IMG/VR virus record: IMGVR_UViG_3300006637_000021
Coordinates: 1 to 28,701 of that record
Strand: one strand, 5' to 3'
Origin: a virus
DNA length: 28,701 nucleotides
Below are positions 10,915 through 18,681 of this stretch, in pieces. The stretch's first letter is position 1, and each line of letters starts with the position of its first letter. The notes beneath the pieces are model-generated. The model worked only from the letters and a program-made list of their open reading frames with translations, was not told the origin of the DNA and searched no databases. Made by a program: the position numbers and the translations under genes.

Positions 10915-11579
10915 CCCAACAAAAACTACCCAACCGCAACATAAAAGCCATCAAAACCAAAGCCGTCAAACTCATGCTCCAAAGCGGAATCCCAGACGGC
11001 TACATCCAAGCTAAACACGTCATGCACAAAGGACAAACACAACGCGTAGCCAAATACCTACTCACCAAAGCCAAACAAGACGGCGTACTCCGCTACAACC
11101 CACACACGTGGATCAAATACACAGTCCCAATCGAATGGGCCGACCAATTCACCCAAACCTTCAACCAACAATGGAACGACTACCAACAAACCCTCAACTG
11201 GCACACCAGCCAACAAATCGCAGACGCACTCAACTACAACCGCACCCACATCACACGCGCCTTCAAAGACAACACCCGCCTAGCCCAAGAAATCTACGCC
11301 CAAGTCGAAGTCAAAAGAATCCACTACCCCAACAACACCCTCAAATACCACCCAACACAAGCAACCAAATTCATTGAAAGGTACAACAAGCTAATGACCT
11401 GCCCCAACTGCAACAACCAAAAAACCCGCGTCATCACAACCCGCGCAGGAGGCACCAAACAAAAACCCGACCGCACAGAACTCAAACGCCGCCGCCACTG
11501 CCCCCAATGCAACCACCGCTTCCAAACCACCGAACTACCCACCAAAGCCCTCACCCGACAACTAATGAACCTACAATGA
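10836..11579 (+). CDS. SANT/Myb-like protein with NrdR-type C-terminal zinc ribbon
   Basis: A 247-residue protein starting inside the RusA gene behind AAAGGAACCAAACCC. Residues 5-46 (DWTKHEIRTLIQTYEEGG, LPNRNIKAIKTKAVKL) form a Myb/SANT-like helix-turn-helix of a kind common in phages. The middle has a second helix-turn-helix-like segment (TSQQIADALNYNRTHITRAF). The last 60 residues hold CPNCNNQ...TRAGG...RRRHCPQCNHRFQTTE, the zinc-ribbon pattern of NrdR, where Cx2C pairs flank an R-R-R segment. NrdR's ATP-cone is absent. The product is probably a DNA-binding transcriptional regulator, conceivably the switch to late genes. Confidence 0.68.
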   Translation: MPKNPDWTKHEIRTLIQTYEEGGTHLAQQKLPNRNIKAIKTKAVKLMLQSGIPDGYIQAKHVMHKGQTQRVAKYLLTKAKQDGVLRYNPHTWIKYTVPIEWADQFTQTFNQQWNDYQQTLNWHTSQQIADALNYNRTHITRAFKDNTRLAQEIYAQVEVKRIHYPNNTLKYHPTQATKFIERYNKLMTCPNCNNQKTRVITTRAGGTKQKPDRTELKRRRHCPQCNHRFQTTELPTKALTRQLMNLQ

Positions 11580-11582
11580 ACC

Positions 11583-12077
11583 ATGCCCAAACCAACACAC
11601 GACCAAACCCTCTACCGCGGCGACTGGATCCTAGAACACTACATTGCCATCCTCAGACAAGAAATCAAATGGCACCAACACACCCACACCAGCCACAACC
11701 CACGCACACCCGGCGCCTACCACCCACAACACGACCACTACGACCCCGACCTCCTCCCACAACCCACACCCACACAACCCCGCTACTTCAACTTCACAAT
11801 CCCACCAGAACCACGCATCGACCAACCCACCGAACACCACACCACCACACCCACATGGGCACGCCAACTCACCCACCAACTACACACGTACGACATCCTC
11901 CACGACATCACCATCCACGCCATCAACCTCAACCAACACACTCCCCCCTTCGCTTACTACGACCAAACCACCCAACGCATGAAACTAGGAGCACACCCAC
12001 CCACCATCCACCACGCCACCCAACTAGCAAGCCAAAGCCTCCCACCCAACCTTGAATACCCAAACGAAACAACGTAA
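11583..12077 (+). CDS. His/Thr/Pro-rich hypothetical protein
   Basis: A 164-residue protein with a very biased composition: His, Thr, Pro, Gln and Tyr make up most of residues 30-100 (QHTHTSHNPRTPGAYHPQHD). A more folded start (DWILEHYIAILRQEIKW) and end (WARQLTHQLHTYDILHDITI, FAYYDQTTQRMKLGAHPP) bracket it. The bias follows the extreme A+C richness of the coding strand here. The start follows the previous stop by three bases and lacks a clear ribosome binding site, so coupling is assumed. Not recognised; probably real by frame continuity. Confidence 0.55.
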   Translation: MPKPTHDQTLYRGDWILEHYIAILRQEIKWHQHTHTSHNPRTPGAYHPQHDHYDPDLLPQPTPTQPRYFNFTIPPEPRIDQPTEHHTTTPTWARQLTHQLHTYDILHDITIHAINLNQHTPPFAYYDQTTQRMKLGAHPPTIHHATQLASQSLPPNLEYPNETT

Positions 12078-12102
12078 ACTCAAACTGCACGACCCTACAC
12101 CC

Positions 12103-12603
12103 ATGAAAATCATCAACCAAACCACAGAAACCATCCCCATCGACACCATCCGCCCACACCCACGCAACCCACGCCAAGGCGACATCGGCCAAATCCACCA
12201 AAGCATCCAAAACAACGGCTTCTACGGACAAATCATCGCCCAACGATCAACCGGCCACATCCTAGCTGGCAACCACCGCTGGCAAGCCGCACGCCAAGCC
12301 AACGCCACCCAAGTACCCGTCACCTGGGTAGACGTCGACGACGACCACGCCCTCCGCATCCTCCTAGCCGACAACCGCACCAACGACCTAGCCACCTACG
12401 ACGACAACCAACTAGCAGACATCCTCAAACAACTCCAAGACGAAACCGGCACCCTCAAAGGCACCGGCTACGACACCGACGACCTAGACGAACTACTTGG
12501 AACAATAAACCCTGCGTTTGAACCAACAGACGAAGAACCAAAACGATTGGATCAAAAAACGCCTATTGCTTGCCCAGAATGTGGCCATGAGTTCACCACC
12601 TAA
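12103..12603 (+). CDS. ParB/Srx-like nuclease-domain protein with terminal zinc motif
   Basis: A 166-residue protein. I use ATG 12103; an in-frame TTG at 12052 is less likely. Residues 1-100 are a ParB N-terminal-like domain: IDTIRPHPRNPRQGD, SIQNNGFYGQIIAQRSTGHI, LAGNHRWQAARQ (the GxxR-type signature) and LLADNRTNDLATYDD. Such domains occur in phage as nucleases or as CTP-dependent switches. The end has CPECGHEF, half of a zinc knuckle. Composition changes sharply at about base 12495: before it nearly all codons end in C or A, afterwards T is frequent, as in the following Mom-like gene, which overlaps by 17 bases. ParB-like and modification genes are often paired. Confidence 0.75.
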   Translation: MKIINQTTETIPIDTIRPHPRNPRQGDIGQIHQSIQNNGFYGQIIAQRSTGHILAGNHRWQAARQANATQVPVTWVDVDDDHALRILLADNRTNDLATYDDNQLADILKQLQDETGTLKGTGYDTDDLDELLGTINPAFEPTDEEPKRLDQKTPIACPECGHEFTT

Positions 12604-13225
12604 CCTACACATTGCGTTCTGTGACTTCAAAGCCGCAAAGTACGCCGTCACCAATTGGCACTACAGTCGAACAATGCCGTCCGCTCCTGTCAGGTTTGGA
12701 GTCTGGGAGCACGGTCAGTTCATAGGCGCAGTCATGTATGGATTGGGCGCAGGCAACGCAACCCGTGGCGAACAATACGGACTTGCCAAAACACATGAAG
12801 TAGCAGAATTACAAAGAGTCGCACTAAAAAACGGACACAAAACGCCTACAAGCAAGATTATCGCGATCACAATCCGTCTTTTGAAAAAACACTCACCAGG
12901 AATTCGGCTGCTAATTTCGTTTGCAGACGAAATGGCACAAGGACACCACGGCGGCATTTATCAAGCAGGCAACTGGATTTACGCAGGAAAATTCACAGGT
13001 GACGGCGGTTTCGTAATCAACGGCAAAAAGTATCACAGTAAAAGCGTTCATTCCAAAGGATGGAAACAAAGTCTTGACTGGCTACGAAAAAACGTAGACC
13101 CGCAAGCATACAAACTGCCAACGCTAAAGCACCGCTATCTGTACCCGCTAGACGAAGAACTACGTACACGCATAGCACCGCTTGCAAAAAGGTATCCTAA
13201 ACGCGCGTCCGAAGCAGGCCTCTAA
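12587..13225 (+). CDS. mom: Mom-family DNA adenine modification protein
   Basis: A 212-residue protein beginning at ATG 12587, inside the ParB-like gene; upstream in-frame TTG starts are disfavoured. The chain has AVTNWHYSRTMP, FGVWEHGQFIGAVMYGLGAG, EVAELQRVALKNG, LLISFADEMAQGHHGGIYQA and GNWIYAG, then GKKYHSKS and HRYLYPLDEELRTRIAPLAK with a PYPKR-like end. This is the GNAT-like fold and terminal block of phage Mu Mom and its relatives, which convert adenine in phage DNA to a carbamoylmethyl derivative that resists host restriction. The gene differs in base and codon usage from both neighbours, a sign of recent acquisition. Expected to act late, just before packaging. Confidence 0.8.
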   Translation: MSSPPNLHIAFCDFKAAKYAVTNWHYSRTMPSAPVRFGVWEHGQFIGAVMYGLGAGNATRGEQYGLAKTHEVAELQRVALKNGHKTPTSKIIAITIRLLKKHSPGIRLLISFADEMAQGHHGGIYQAGNWIYAGKFTGDGGFVINGKKYHSKSVHSKGWKQSLDWLRKNVDPQAYKLPTLKHRYLYPLDEELRTRIAPLAKRYPKRASEAGL

Positions 13226-13233
13226 CCCAACCA

Positions 13234-13261
13234 GGGTCACGCGGCGGTGCAACACCGACCC
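13234..13261 (+). promoter_or_regulatory. hairpin in the gap before the terminase genes
   Basis: GGGTC (13234-13238) can pair with GACCC (13257-13261), enclosing GGTG-CAA-CACC (13246-13256) with a bulge on the 5' side. The 78-base gap ends in GGGAGGTGAC before the terminase small subunit. As packaging sites are often next to terminase genes, this could be part of cos or pac, a leader structure, or a 3' end for the mom message. I cannot choose among them. Confidence 0.35.
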
Positions 13262-13303
13262 GGACGCTCCACACTCTCACACCATAAAAACACGGGAGGT
13301 GAC

Positions 13304-13648
13304 ATGCCCACCACCAAAGAATACGTACAAGCCATCCACGACGCCAACGGCCTAATCACCGTCGCCGCCCGCAGACTAGGCGTCGACCGCAGCGCAATCT
13401 ACAAAGCACGCGAACGCCACCCAAGCATCGCCAAAGCCATGGAAGACGCCCGCGAACGCACCACCGACCTAGCAGAAGGCAAGCTCTACCAACAAATCAA
13501 CGAAGGCAACATGACCGCAATCATCTTCTACCTAAAAACACAAGCCAAACACCGCGGCTACGTCGAACGCCAAGAAATCCAAGCCGACATCAAAGGCGAC
13601 ATCATCATCGACCTAGTAGACGCCCCAAATGCCAACAGCAACAATTAG
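13304..13648 (+). CDS. terminase small subunit
   Basis: A 114-residue protein; ATG 13304 follows GGGAGGTGAC. Residues 4-45 (TKEYVQAIHDANGLITVAARRLGVDRSAIYKARERHPSI) are a helix-turn-helix of the kind that recognises the packaging site. A helix AKAMEDARERTTDLAEGKLYQQI and MTAIIFYLKTQAKHRGYVER follow, which is the common oligomerisation region of phage small terminases. It overlaps the large subunit by 20 bases. The function is to bind the genome end or pac site and hand it to the ATPase. Confidence 0.8.
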   Translation: MPTTKEYVQAIHDANGLITVAARRLGVDRSAIYKARERHPSIAKAMEDARERTTDLAEGKLYQQINEGNMTAIIFYLKTQAKHRGYVERQEIQADIKGDIIIDLVDAPNANSNN

Positions 13649-14795
13649 GCACAGCGTCACACCACCACAACGCCAATTCATTCAAAACACCAACAGAACA
13701 ACCGCTTTCATCGGAGGAGTCGGCAGCGGCAAAACACGCGCCAGCATCCTCAAAACACTCACCCAACCACCCAACACAACCGGCATGCTCATCGCCCCCA
13801 CCTTCACCATGCTCAAAGACAGCGTACTCCGCACCTTCATCGACATTGCCAAACCCATCATCACCCGCTTCAACCAAAGCGACCTCAACGCACGCCTCAT
13901 CAACGGCACCGAAATCCTCTTCCGCAGCGCCGACAACCCCGACCGCCTACGCGGACCAAACCTCAACTGGGCAGGCCTAGACGAAGCAGCACTCATGAAC
14001 CGCGAAACACTAGACATCATGCTAGGACGCCTCAGGCTAGAACCCGGCAACCTCTGGTTCACAACCACACCACGCGGACGCAACCACTGGCTCTACGACT
14101 ACACGCAAGACGGCACAGCCCAAGTCACCCGCGCCCGCACCATGGACAACCCATACCTACCCACCGCCTACCTAGAAGAACTCAAGCGACAATACACAGC
14201 CGACTTCTACAAACAAGAAGTTCTAGGAGAATTCATTGAACTAGGCGGCACCGTCTTCAACCAACCCACGTACTACGACACCATCCCAACCACCGGCTAC
14301 AAAGAAGCCCACGGTTTTGACGCGGCATACACCAGCCGCACCAACGCAGACTGGACCGTCACCCTCACCGGACGCGTCATCAACAACACAATCTACATCA
14401 CCAACATGCTGCGCGATCAACTAGAACCAGCGCAGTACATTGCACGCATGAAAGCCCACGCCATCACCAACGTCACGTGGATGCTAGCCGGAACCGAAAA
14501 AGGACTCAGCGCATTCCTCAAAGACCAAGGAATCAAAGTCAACGAAGTCAAAGCAACAGGCGACAAGTTCGCCCGCGCTCAACCCGCAGCTGCCGCGTGG
14601 AACAACCAACAAATCCTAGTCCCACGACATGCAGACTGGGTAGACGACCTCACCACAGAAGTATGCAGTTTCACTGGCGTCAAAGATCCGCACGACGACA
14701 TTGTGGACGCCCTGGCGGCCCTCCACCATGCGCTACTCAAACCAACGCACATTGACTTGCGCAAACTACGCAAGATCACGGGGGTCACCACATGA
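13629..14795 (+). CDS. terL: terminase large subunit
   Basis: A 388-residue packaging motor and nuclease. PPQRQFI near residue 12 is the Q-like adenine contact, GGVGSGKTR near 29-37 the Walker A loop, LNWAGLDEAAL near 113 the Walker B with catalytic Glu, and TTTPRG near 149 motif III. The nuclease half has HGFDAAYT near 223, a central region with GTEKGLSAFLKDQGI, and PHDDIVDALAALHHAL near 360 as the last acidic residue. It is somewhat short for a large terminase, but no ATPase or nuclease motif is missing. The start is inside the small-subunit gene and the stop overlaps portal. Confidence 0.92.
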   Translation: MPTATIRHSVTPPQRQFIQNTNRTTAFIGGVGSGKTRASILKTLTQPPNTTGMLIAPTFTMLKDSVLRTFIDIAKPIITRFNQSDLNARLINGTEILFRSADNPDRLRGPNLNWAGLDEAALMNRETLDIMLGRLRLEPGNLWFTTTPRGRNHWLYDYTQDGTAQVTRARTMDNPYLPTAYLEELKRQYTADFYKQEVLGEFIELGGTVFNQPTYYDTIPTTGYKEAHGFDAAYTSRTNADWTVTLTGRVINNTIYITNMLRDQLEPAQYIARMKAHAITNVTWMLAGTEKGLSAFLKDQGIKVNEVKATGDKFARAQPAAAAWNNQQILVPRHADWVDDLTTEVCSFTGVKDPHDDIVDALAALHHALLKPTHIDLRKLRKITGVTT

Positions 14796-16153
14796 TCGAC
14801 TTGAACACCAGCATCGCCCGCGACCAACTCATGGCAATCTACGACCGCATCATCGAAAGCGAAATCACTCACGATATCGCCCAAGGAACCTGGCGCCCGC
14901 GCGAAGACTACCTACTCCCAGCCGCGTACAACCAAGCACGCAAACGCGCGTACACCCGCGCCCTCCGCCAAATGCAAACCCTAGGCCCACGCATCATGCA
15001 CACCAAAACCGACGCGATCCTAGGCAGCATCAACTGGAGCGGCAACGACCAAGAAATCGACGAAGCACTCCGCAGCCTAGACCTCATGAACTTCGCCCGC
15101 AAAAGCATCAACAACCTCATCATTGACGGCATTGCCGCAGGCATGGCCCACACCATGGAAGACGGCACGACACGCATTACACGCCTAGGCGGGTACCTCC
15201 AACCGTACACGAACGAATACGACATGGACCAAATCGACGGCCTGTACCAAGCCTGGAGCACCAGCATCTTCACCAGCGAAAAACTCACGTCCGGAACGCG
15301 GGAAAGCGACTTCGACACGAACGACACGAACTTCACGCGCACGTACCGTTGGACCGTCCGCATTTACGACTGGAGCGACGGAGAAAACAACGCCACCATC
15401 CGCGAATGGCGCAACCTCAACAACCCAACCCTCCTAGGCACGCCACCCACCACCATCGAAAACGCACCCGTCCCACGCCTTGCACAAATGACAACCACCA
15501 ACGACGGCCTACCCATTGGTGAAATGCTGCAAGCAGCACCCAGCCTCATGGCCCTCTGGAAAACCGAAGCGAACCTCACCCTAGTCGAAGAACTAGCCGC
15601 GTTCCCCATGCTGGCCATCAAAGGCACCGGCGACCTGGAAGCCATCGGCCCCGCTGAACCCATTGCGCTTGACAGTGACGGTGACGCGTACTGGATGGAA
15701 CCCGGCAACCTAGACCAACTGCGTGCACAACGCGGCATTCGAATGGAACGCCTCCGCGAAGACCTTGCCCTGCCCGGCGGGTTCCTAGGCAGCGACAGTC
15801 CCAGCGGTGAAGCATTCAAAGAAGCCAACATCCGCTTCCGACAGAACGCACGCGGGTACGCCGAAGCACTCTCCAGCCTCCTCACGGAACTGGTTGCTGA
15901 CTACGCGGCATTGATTGGCACGCAACCAGAAGTCGTGCACGTCACGCCCACCGATGAGTACGACAACTTCCAAGAGAAGGCACAATGGACCATCAGCCTG
16001 TATGAGAAGGGAATCATTCCCCTTGATGTTGCCGCGCGTGAAATGCAGGCGTACTACGGTCACTGGGATGATGAGGAACTGCAAGCGTGGATCACGCGTC
16101 AAACGGCTACCGTTTCAGCTGATGACTTGCGTGCCGCGTTGAATGGTCAGTAA
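14792..16153 (+). CDS. portal protein
   Basis: A 453-residue protein, coupled to the terminase gene by ATGA. Position between large terminase and a head morphogenesis protein, and length, fit the dodecameric portal. Features include RALRQMQTLGPRIMHTKTDAILGSINWSG in the wing, a domain with VTWRWTV-like strands (FTRTYRWTVRIYDWSD), a tunnel-loop-like segment LEAIGPAEPIALDSDGDAYW, and LPGGFLGSDSPSGEAFKEAN with a long helix after it, as seen in SPP1- and HK97-type portals. Base composition changes within this gene: mostly A+C in the coding strand before about 15.6 kb and more G+T after about 16.0 kb. Confidence 0.85.
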   Translation: MIDLNTSIARDQLMAIYDRIIESEITHDIAQGTWRPREDYLLPAAYNQARKRAYTRALRQMQTLGPRIMHTKTDAILGSINWSGNDQEIDEALRSLDLMNFARKSINNLIIDGIAAGMAHTMEDGTTRITRLGGYLQPYTNEYDMDQIDGLYQAWSTSIFTSEKLTSGTRESDFDTNDTNFTRTYRWTVRIYDWSDGENNATIREWRNLNNPTLLGTPPTTIENAPVPRLAQMTTTNDGLPIGEMLQAAPSLMALWKTEANLTLVEELAAFPMLAIKGTGDLEAIGPAEPIALDSDGDAYWMEPGNLDQLRAQRGIRMERLREDLALPGGFLGSDSPSGEAFKEANIRFRQNARGYAEALSSLLTELVADYAALIGTQPEVVHVTPTDEYDNFQEKAQWTISLYEKGIIPLDVAAREMQAYYGHWDDEELQAWITRQTATVSADDLRAALNGQ

Positions 16154-16155
16154 TC

Positions 16156-16791
16156 GTGGAAGAGTGGCTGCTTCTAGGGCAGTTGTTTGAAGCGGCGCAG
16201 CAACGCAGTCGACGTCGCGCAACGCAACTAGCGGAGCTCCTGTTCACGCTGGCGGTGGATGACGCAATCCGCAATATTGCTGCCACGTTCCTTGAGGGCC
16301 GCGTGACAGGCTGGCAAGCGTACGCGCGGGATCTTGCCCTTCCGGCGGTCATCACGCGTGAAACGGTGGCTGACTGGACGGTGCAGGCGAATGGTCAATC
16401 GCGAACGCTTGTTAGCCAGTTGGTGAACACGCTTGATGATCGTCCGGAGTTGACGCGCGTGTTCGTGGACAATTACGCGAAGAACGTTACGGACAACACG
16501 CTGTGGGCTGGTATTGACGCTAGCGGGAATGAACTGGCGGTACTGGCGGAGGTTGAGTTCAAGACGTGGGTGCGTTCGTGGCCGCGGCGTGAGGAGCGTG
16601 ACTGGCATGGCGACCTGGAGGGCGTCACGATCCTAGTTGATGAGTTGTTTACGCTGCCGGGTGGCCCGAACGTTGGGTCGCAAGTGTACGGTCCGCGTGA
16701 CTGGGATGCGGTGAGTGATCCGGGTGAGCACATGAACTGTGGTCATGCCCTGCGGTTTCGCAGGACGGTGGAAGGCCGCGACATCCTCTAA
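16156..16791 (+). CDS. MuF-like minor head protein
   Basis: A 211-residue protein starting at GTG two bases after the portal stop. The first 160 residues are helical (QLFEAAQQRSRRRATQLAEL, TLVSQLVNTLDDRPELTRV, FVDNYAKNVTDNTLWAGI). The end has RDWHGDLEGVTILVDELFTLPGG, then GPRDWDAVSDPGEHMNCGHALRF. A Trp-His, Gly, Phe-x-x-Pro-Gly order with a terminal Asn-Cys-Gly-His matches the Mu F-like domain of phage minor head proteins, which attach near the portal and may be injected. Only one Cys is left where many relatives have two. Position between portal and scaffold supports the call. Confidence 0.75.
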   Translation: MEEWLLLGQLFEAAQQRSRRRATQLAELLFTLAVDDAIRNIAATFLEGRVTGWQAYARDLALPAVITRETVADWTVQANGQSRTLVSQLVNTLDDRPELTRVFVDNYAKNVTDNTLWAGIDASGNELAVLAEVEFKTWVRSWPRREERDWHGDLEGVTILVDELFTLPGGPNVGSQVYGPRDWDAVSDPGEHMNCGHALRFRRTVEGRDIL

Positions 16792-16901
16792 CCACACTCT
16801 CCCCAAAGAATCAACCATGTATACTGACCATGCACGACCATACCCACAGGGCACCAACCGGATTGGATAAGACCCACCAAGACGCACCCGGAGTGTGACA
16901 A
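16792..16901 (+). promoter_or_regulatory. leader of the scaffold/capsid genes, possible promoter
   Basis: The 110-base gap before the scaffold gene holds TATACT (16820-16825) preceded by TG, a fair -10 box, but no clear -35 box at 17 bases. A ribosome binding site GGAGTGTGACAA precedes the scaffold ATG. A local promoter would help explain the high capsid and scaffold demand; the evidence is weak. Confidence 0.35.
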
Positions 16902-17462
16902 ATGACCGACACCGACACCCAAGCACCTGACGTGACGCAGGACGACACGCAACCAACCAACGACACGGCACCAGCCACCGACACCTTCGACCGCGAATAC
17001 GTCCAATCCCTCAGACAAGAAAACGCCAAATGGCGCACCAAAGCACGCGAACTACAAGAAGCCGCGGAAGCACGCACCAAAGAACTAGAACGCCAAAAGC
17101 TCAGCGAACTAGAACGCTTGGAAGCGGACCTCAAAGAACGCGACGCAAAACTGCAAGAATACGAAGCCAACCTGCGCCGCGAAAAAGCAATCCGCAAACT
17201 CTCCAGCCACGTCATCGACCCTGAAGCCGCCTTCAAACTAGCGGACGGCAACCCCGACCTGCTCACCGAAGATGGCGACATTGACCCTGACCGGCTCCTC
17301 CAAACGTTCACGTTCCTAGCACCACAAGCAACACCCGCCCGCGCCCCAGTCACGCCAGCAAACTCCACGGCAGCCAAACAAGGACAACTCAGTCCCGACG
17401 ACTTCCGCGGAAAGCCAGCCGATTGGGTACGCGAAAACCTGCACCGACTCAAACGCTCCTAG
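16902..17462 (+). CDS. capsid scaffolding protein
   Basis: A 186-residue acidic protein just before the major capsid gene. Residues 1-30 are disordered and Asp/Thr-rich. Residues 35-105 form a long charged coiled coil (QSLRQENAKWRTKARELQEA, KELERQKLSELERLEADLKE, YEANLRREKAIRKL). The C-terminal region ends in a basic helix (DWVRENLHRLKRS), the usual capsid-binding part. This is the standard DUF4355-like phage scaffold plan. It directs procapsid assembly and is lost before packaging. There is no protease gene nearby, so it probably exits intact. Confidence 0.82.
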   Translation: MTDTDTQAPDVTQDDTQPTNDTAPATDTFDREYVQSLRQENAKWRTKARELQEAAEARTKELERQKLSELERLEADLKERDAKLQEYEANLRREKAIRKLSSHVIDPEAAFKLADGNPDLLTEDGDIDPDRLLQTFTFLAPQATPARAPVTPANSTAAKQGQLSPDDFRGKPADWVRENLHRLKRS

Positions 17463-17479
17463 CGTGAAAGGAACATCTC

Positions 17480-18298
17480 ATGGCTTACCCTGACGATTTC
17501 ATCCCAGAAATTTGGTCAACCAGCATCCTTGACAACCTCAAGAAAGCCCTTGTCCTCCCCAACATCGTTGACCTCACGTACGCCGGTGACATTGCCAACG
17601 TTGGCGATACCGTCCGCATTCAAGGCCCCACGCAATTGACGGCAGCCACGTACACGGACGGTGTTACCACCGTCACGTACGGCAACCCATCCAGCACCAC
17701 CCGCAGCCTTGTCATTGACAAGGACTACTACGTGTCGTTCGGCGTGGACGACCTGGACGAAGTGCAGTCCAACGTTGACCTCCTCACCCTCTACACCCGC
17801 GAAAGCGCGTACGCCCTGGCCAAGCAGATTGACACCAGCATCGCTGATGAGTACACGAACGCTGCCCTTGCCGGAATTACCGTCACGATTGGCACGACCG
17901 ACGTGTACGACGCCGTGATCGACGCCCGCACCAACCTTGAAGCGGCTGACAACACCGGCGACTACTTCGTGGTCGTCAACCCCGCCATGTACGGCGCCAT
18001 GCTGAAGAACAACACGTTCGTCAGCGCAGAAGGTGACGGCGCTCAAGTTCGCCGCACTGGCGTTGTTGGCGCAATTGGCGGCATGGACGTGTACGTCAGC
18101 AACAACCTGGCCGTGGCGGCTGGAACCACGTACGGCTTGTACGGTTCGTACACTGCCATTGCGCACGCCCGCCAGTTGATTGGTCAACCGGAAGCGATTC
18201 GCCTTGAGTCGTCCTTCAAGACCGGCATTCGCGCCCGCATGGCATGGGGCAACAAGGTTGTTGACGGCAACCGCTTGGGAACGTTCGATATCGCGTAA
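17480..18298 (+). CDS. major capsid protein
   Basis: A 272-residue protein with a strong ribosome binding site (AAAGGAACATCTC). It begins PDDFIPEIWSTSILDNLKKALVLPNIVD, then GDTVRIQGPTQLTAATY, SLVIDKDYYVSFGVDDLDEVQ and a long helix (YTRESAYALAKQIDTSIADEY), corresponding to the N-arm, E-loop strands and spine helix of HK97-fold capsid proteins. DYFVVVNPAMYGAMLKN and GAIGGMDVYVSNNL match the A-domain part. Position after the scaffold and codon use rich in C-ending, presumably preferred, codons agree with high expression. No N-terminal delta domain or protease is seen, consistent with a separate scaffold. Confidence 0.87.
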   Translation: MAYPDDFIPEIWSTSILDNLKKALVLPNIVDLTYAGDIANVGDTVRIQGPTQLTAATYTDGVTTVTYGNPSSTTRSLVIDKDYYVSFGVDDLDEVQSNVDLLTLYTRESAYALAKQIDTSIADEYTNAALAGITVTIGTTDVYDAVIDARTNLEAADNTGDYFVVVNPAMYGAMLKNNTFVSAEGDGAQVRRTGVVGAIGGMDVYVSNNLAVAAGTTYGLYGSYTAIAHARQLIGQPEAIRLESSFKTGIRARMAWGNKVVDGNRLGTFDIA

Positions 18299-18543
18299 TG
18301 AAAAGTTATCGCGTTCGGAACATTAAAACCGGACGCACGTTCTGGGTGCGTGAGGACCATTTGGCCTTCACGCACCCAGACTTTGAAGTCATTACCCTTG
18401 ACGCTGTTGAGGGCGGGAAACTGGATTTCACGTCCTGGAGTCTTGATGACTTGCGTGCGTTTGCTGTGGAGCAGGGTATTGATCTTGGCAAGTTGCGGGC
18501 GAAAGCCAGCATCGTCAAAAGGATTGAGGATGCCACCGCTTGA
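18298..18543 (+). CDS. small head-associated protein with SAP/LEM-like C-terminus
   Basis: An 81-residue protein whose ATG overlaps the capsid stop (TAATG). It opens with a strand-rich basic segment (KSYRVRNIKTGRTFWVRED), then WSLDDLRAFAVEQGIDLGKLRAKASIVKRIED, a helix-turn-helix arrangement resembling HeH/LEM or Rho N-terminal-like modules common in proteins beside phage capsid genes. It may be a neck or decoration accessory. No enzymatic motif. Confidence 0.6.
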   Translation: MKSYRVRNIKTGRTFWVREDHLAFTHPDFEVITLDAVEGGKLDFTSWSLDDLRAFAVEQGIDLGKLRAKASIVKRIEDATA

Positions 18544-18681
18544 GTACCGCATGAAATGTCGCGCGGAATGACGTGATGCGAAACGCGTGAGGCGACTAAC
18601 GCAGTCCGCTAGCGTGAGTGATACCTTCAACAAGATTCCCAACCGCCCCATTCAACGATTGTTGGACGTGAGGAGGCAAGC
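18544..18681 (+). other. 138-base non-coding gap in the head-tail operon
   Basis: No ORF above a few codons is present on either strand that I would defend. A loose CGCAT/ATGCG inverted repeat is visible in the first third, and the gap ends in GTGAGGAGGCAAGC before the next start. In an operon where most genes overlap this is conspicuously long. It may hold a leader or promoter or be the relic of a lost gene. Confidence 0.4.

Noticed and set aside
11507-12055. 182-codon plus-strand frame rich in Pro, His, Thr and Arg
   Set aside because: The A+C-rich strand has few stop codons in any frame; this frame has no ribosome binding site and straddles the end of the zinc-ribbon gene and the next gene.
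12052-12102. Upstream TTG start for the ParB-like gene
   Set aside because: It would add 17 basic residues overlapping the preceding gene without a ribosome binding site; the ParB-like domain begins just after ATG 12103.
13247-13303. Upstream GTG start for the terminase small subunit
   Set aside because: ATG 13304 is preceded by GGGAGGTGAC at good spacing; the upstream extension is within a hairpin and lacks a site.
17516-18187. 223-codon minus-strand frame opposite the capsid gene
   Set aside because: Antisense shadow of a highly biased gene; Val/Gly/Asn-rich with no recognisable motifs or start signal.
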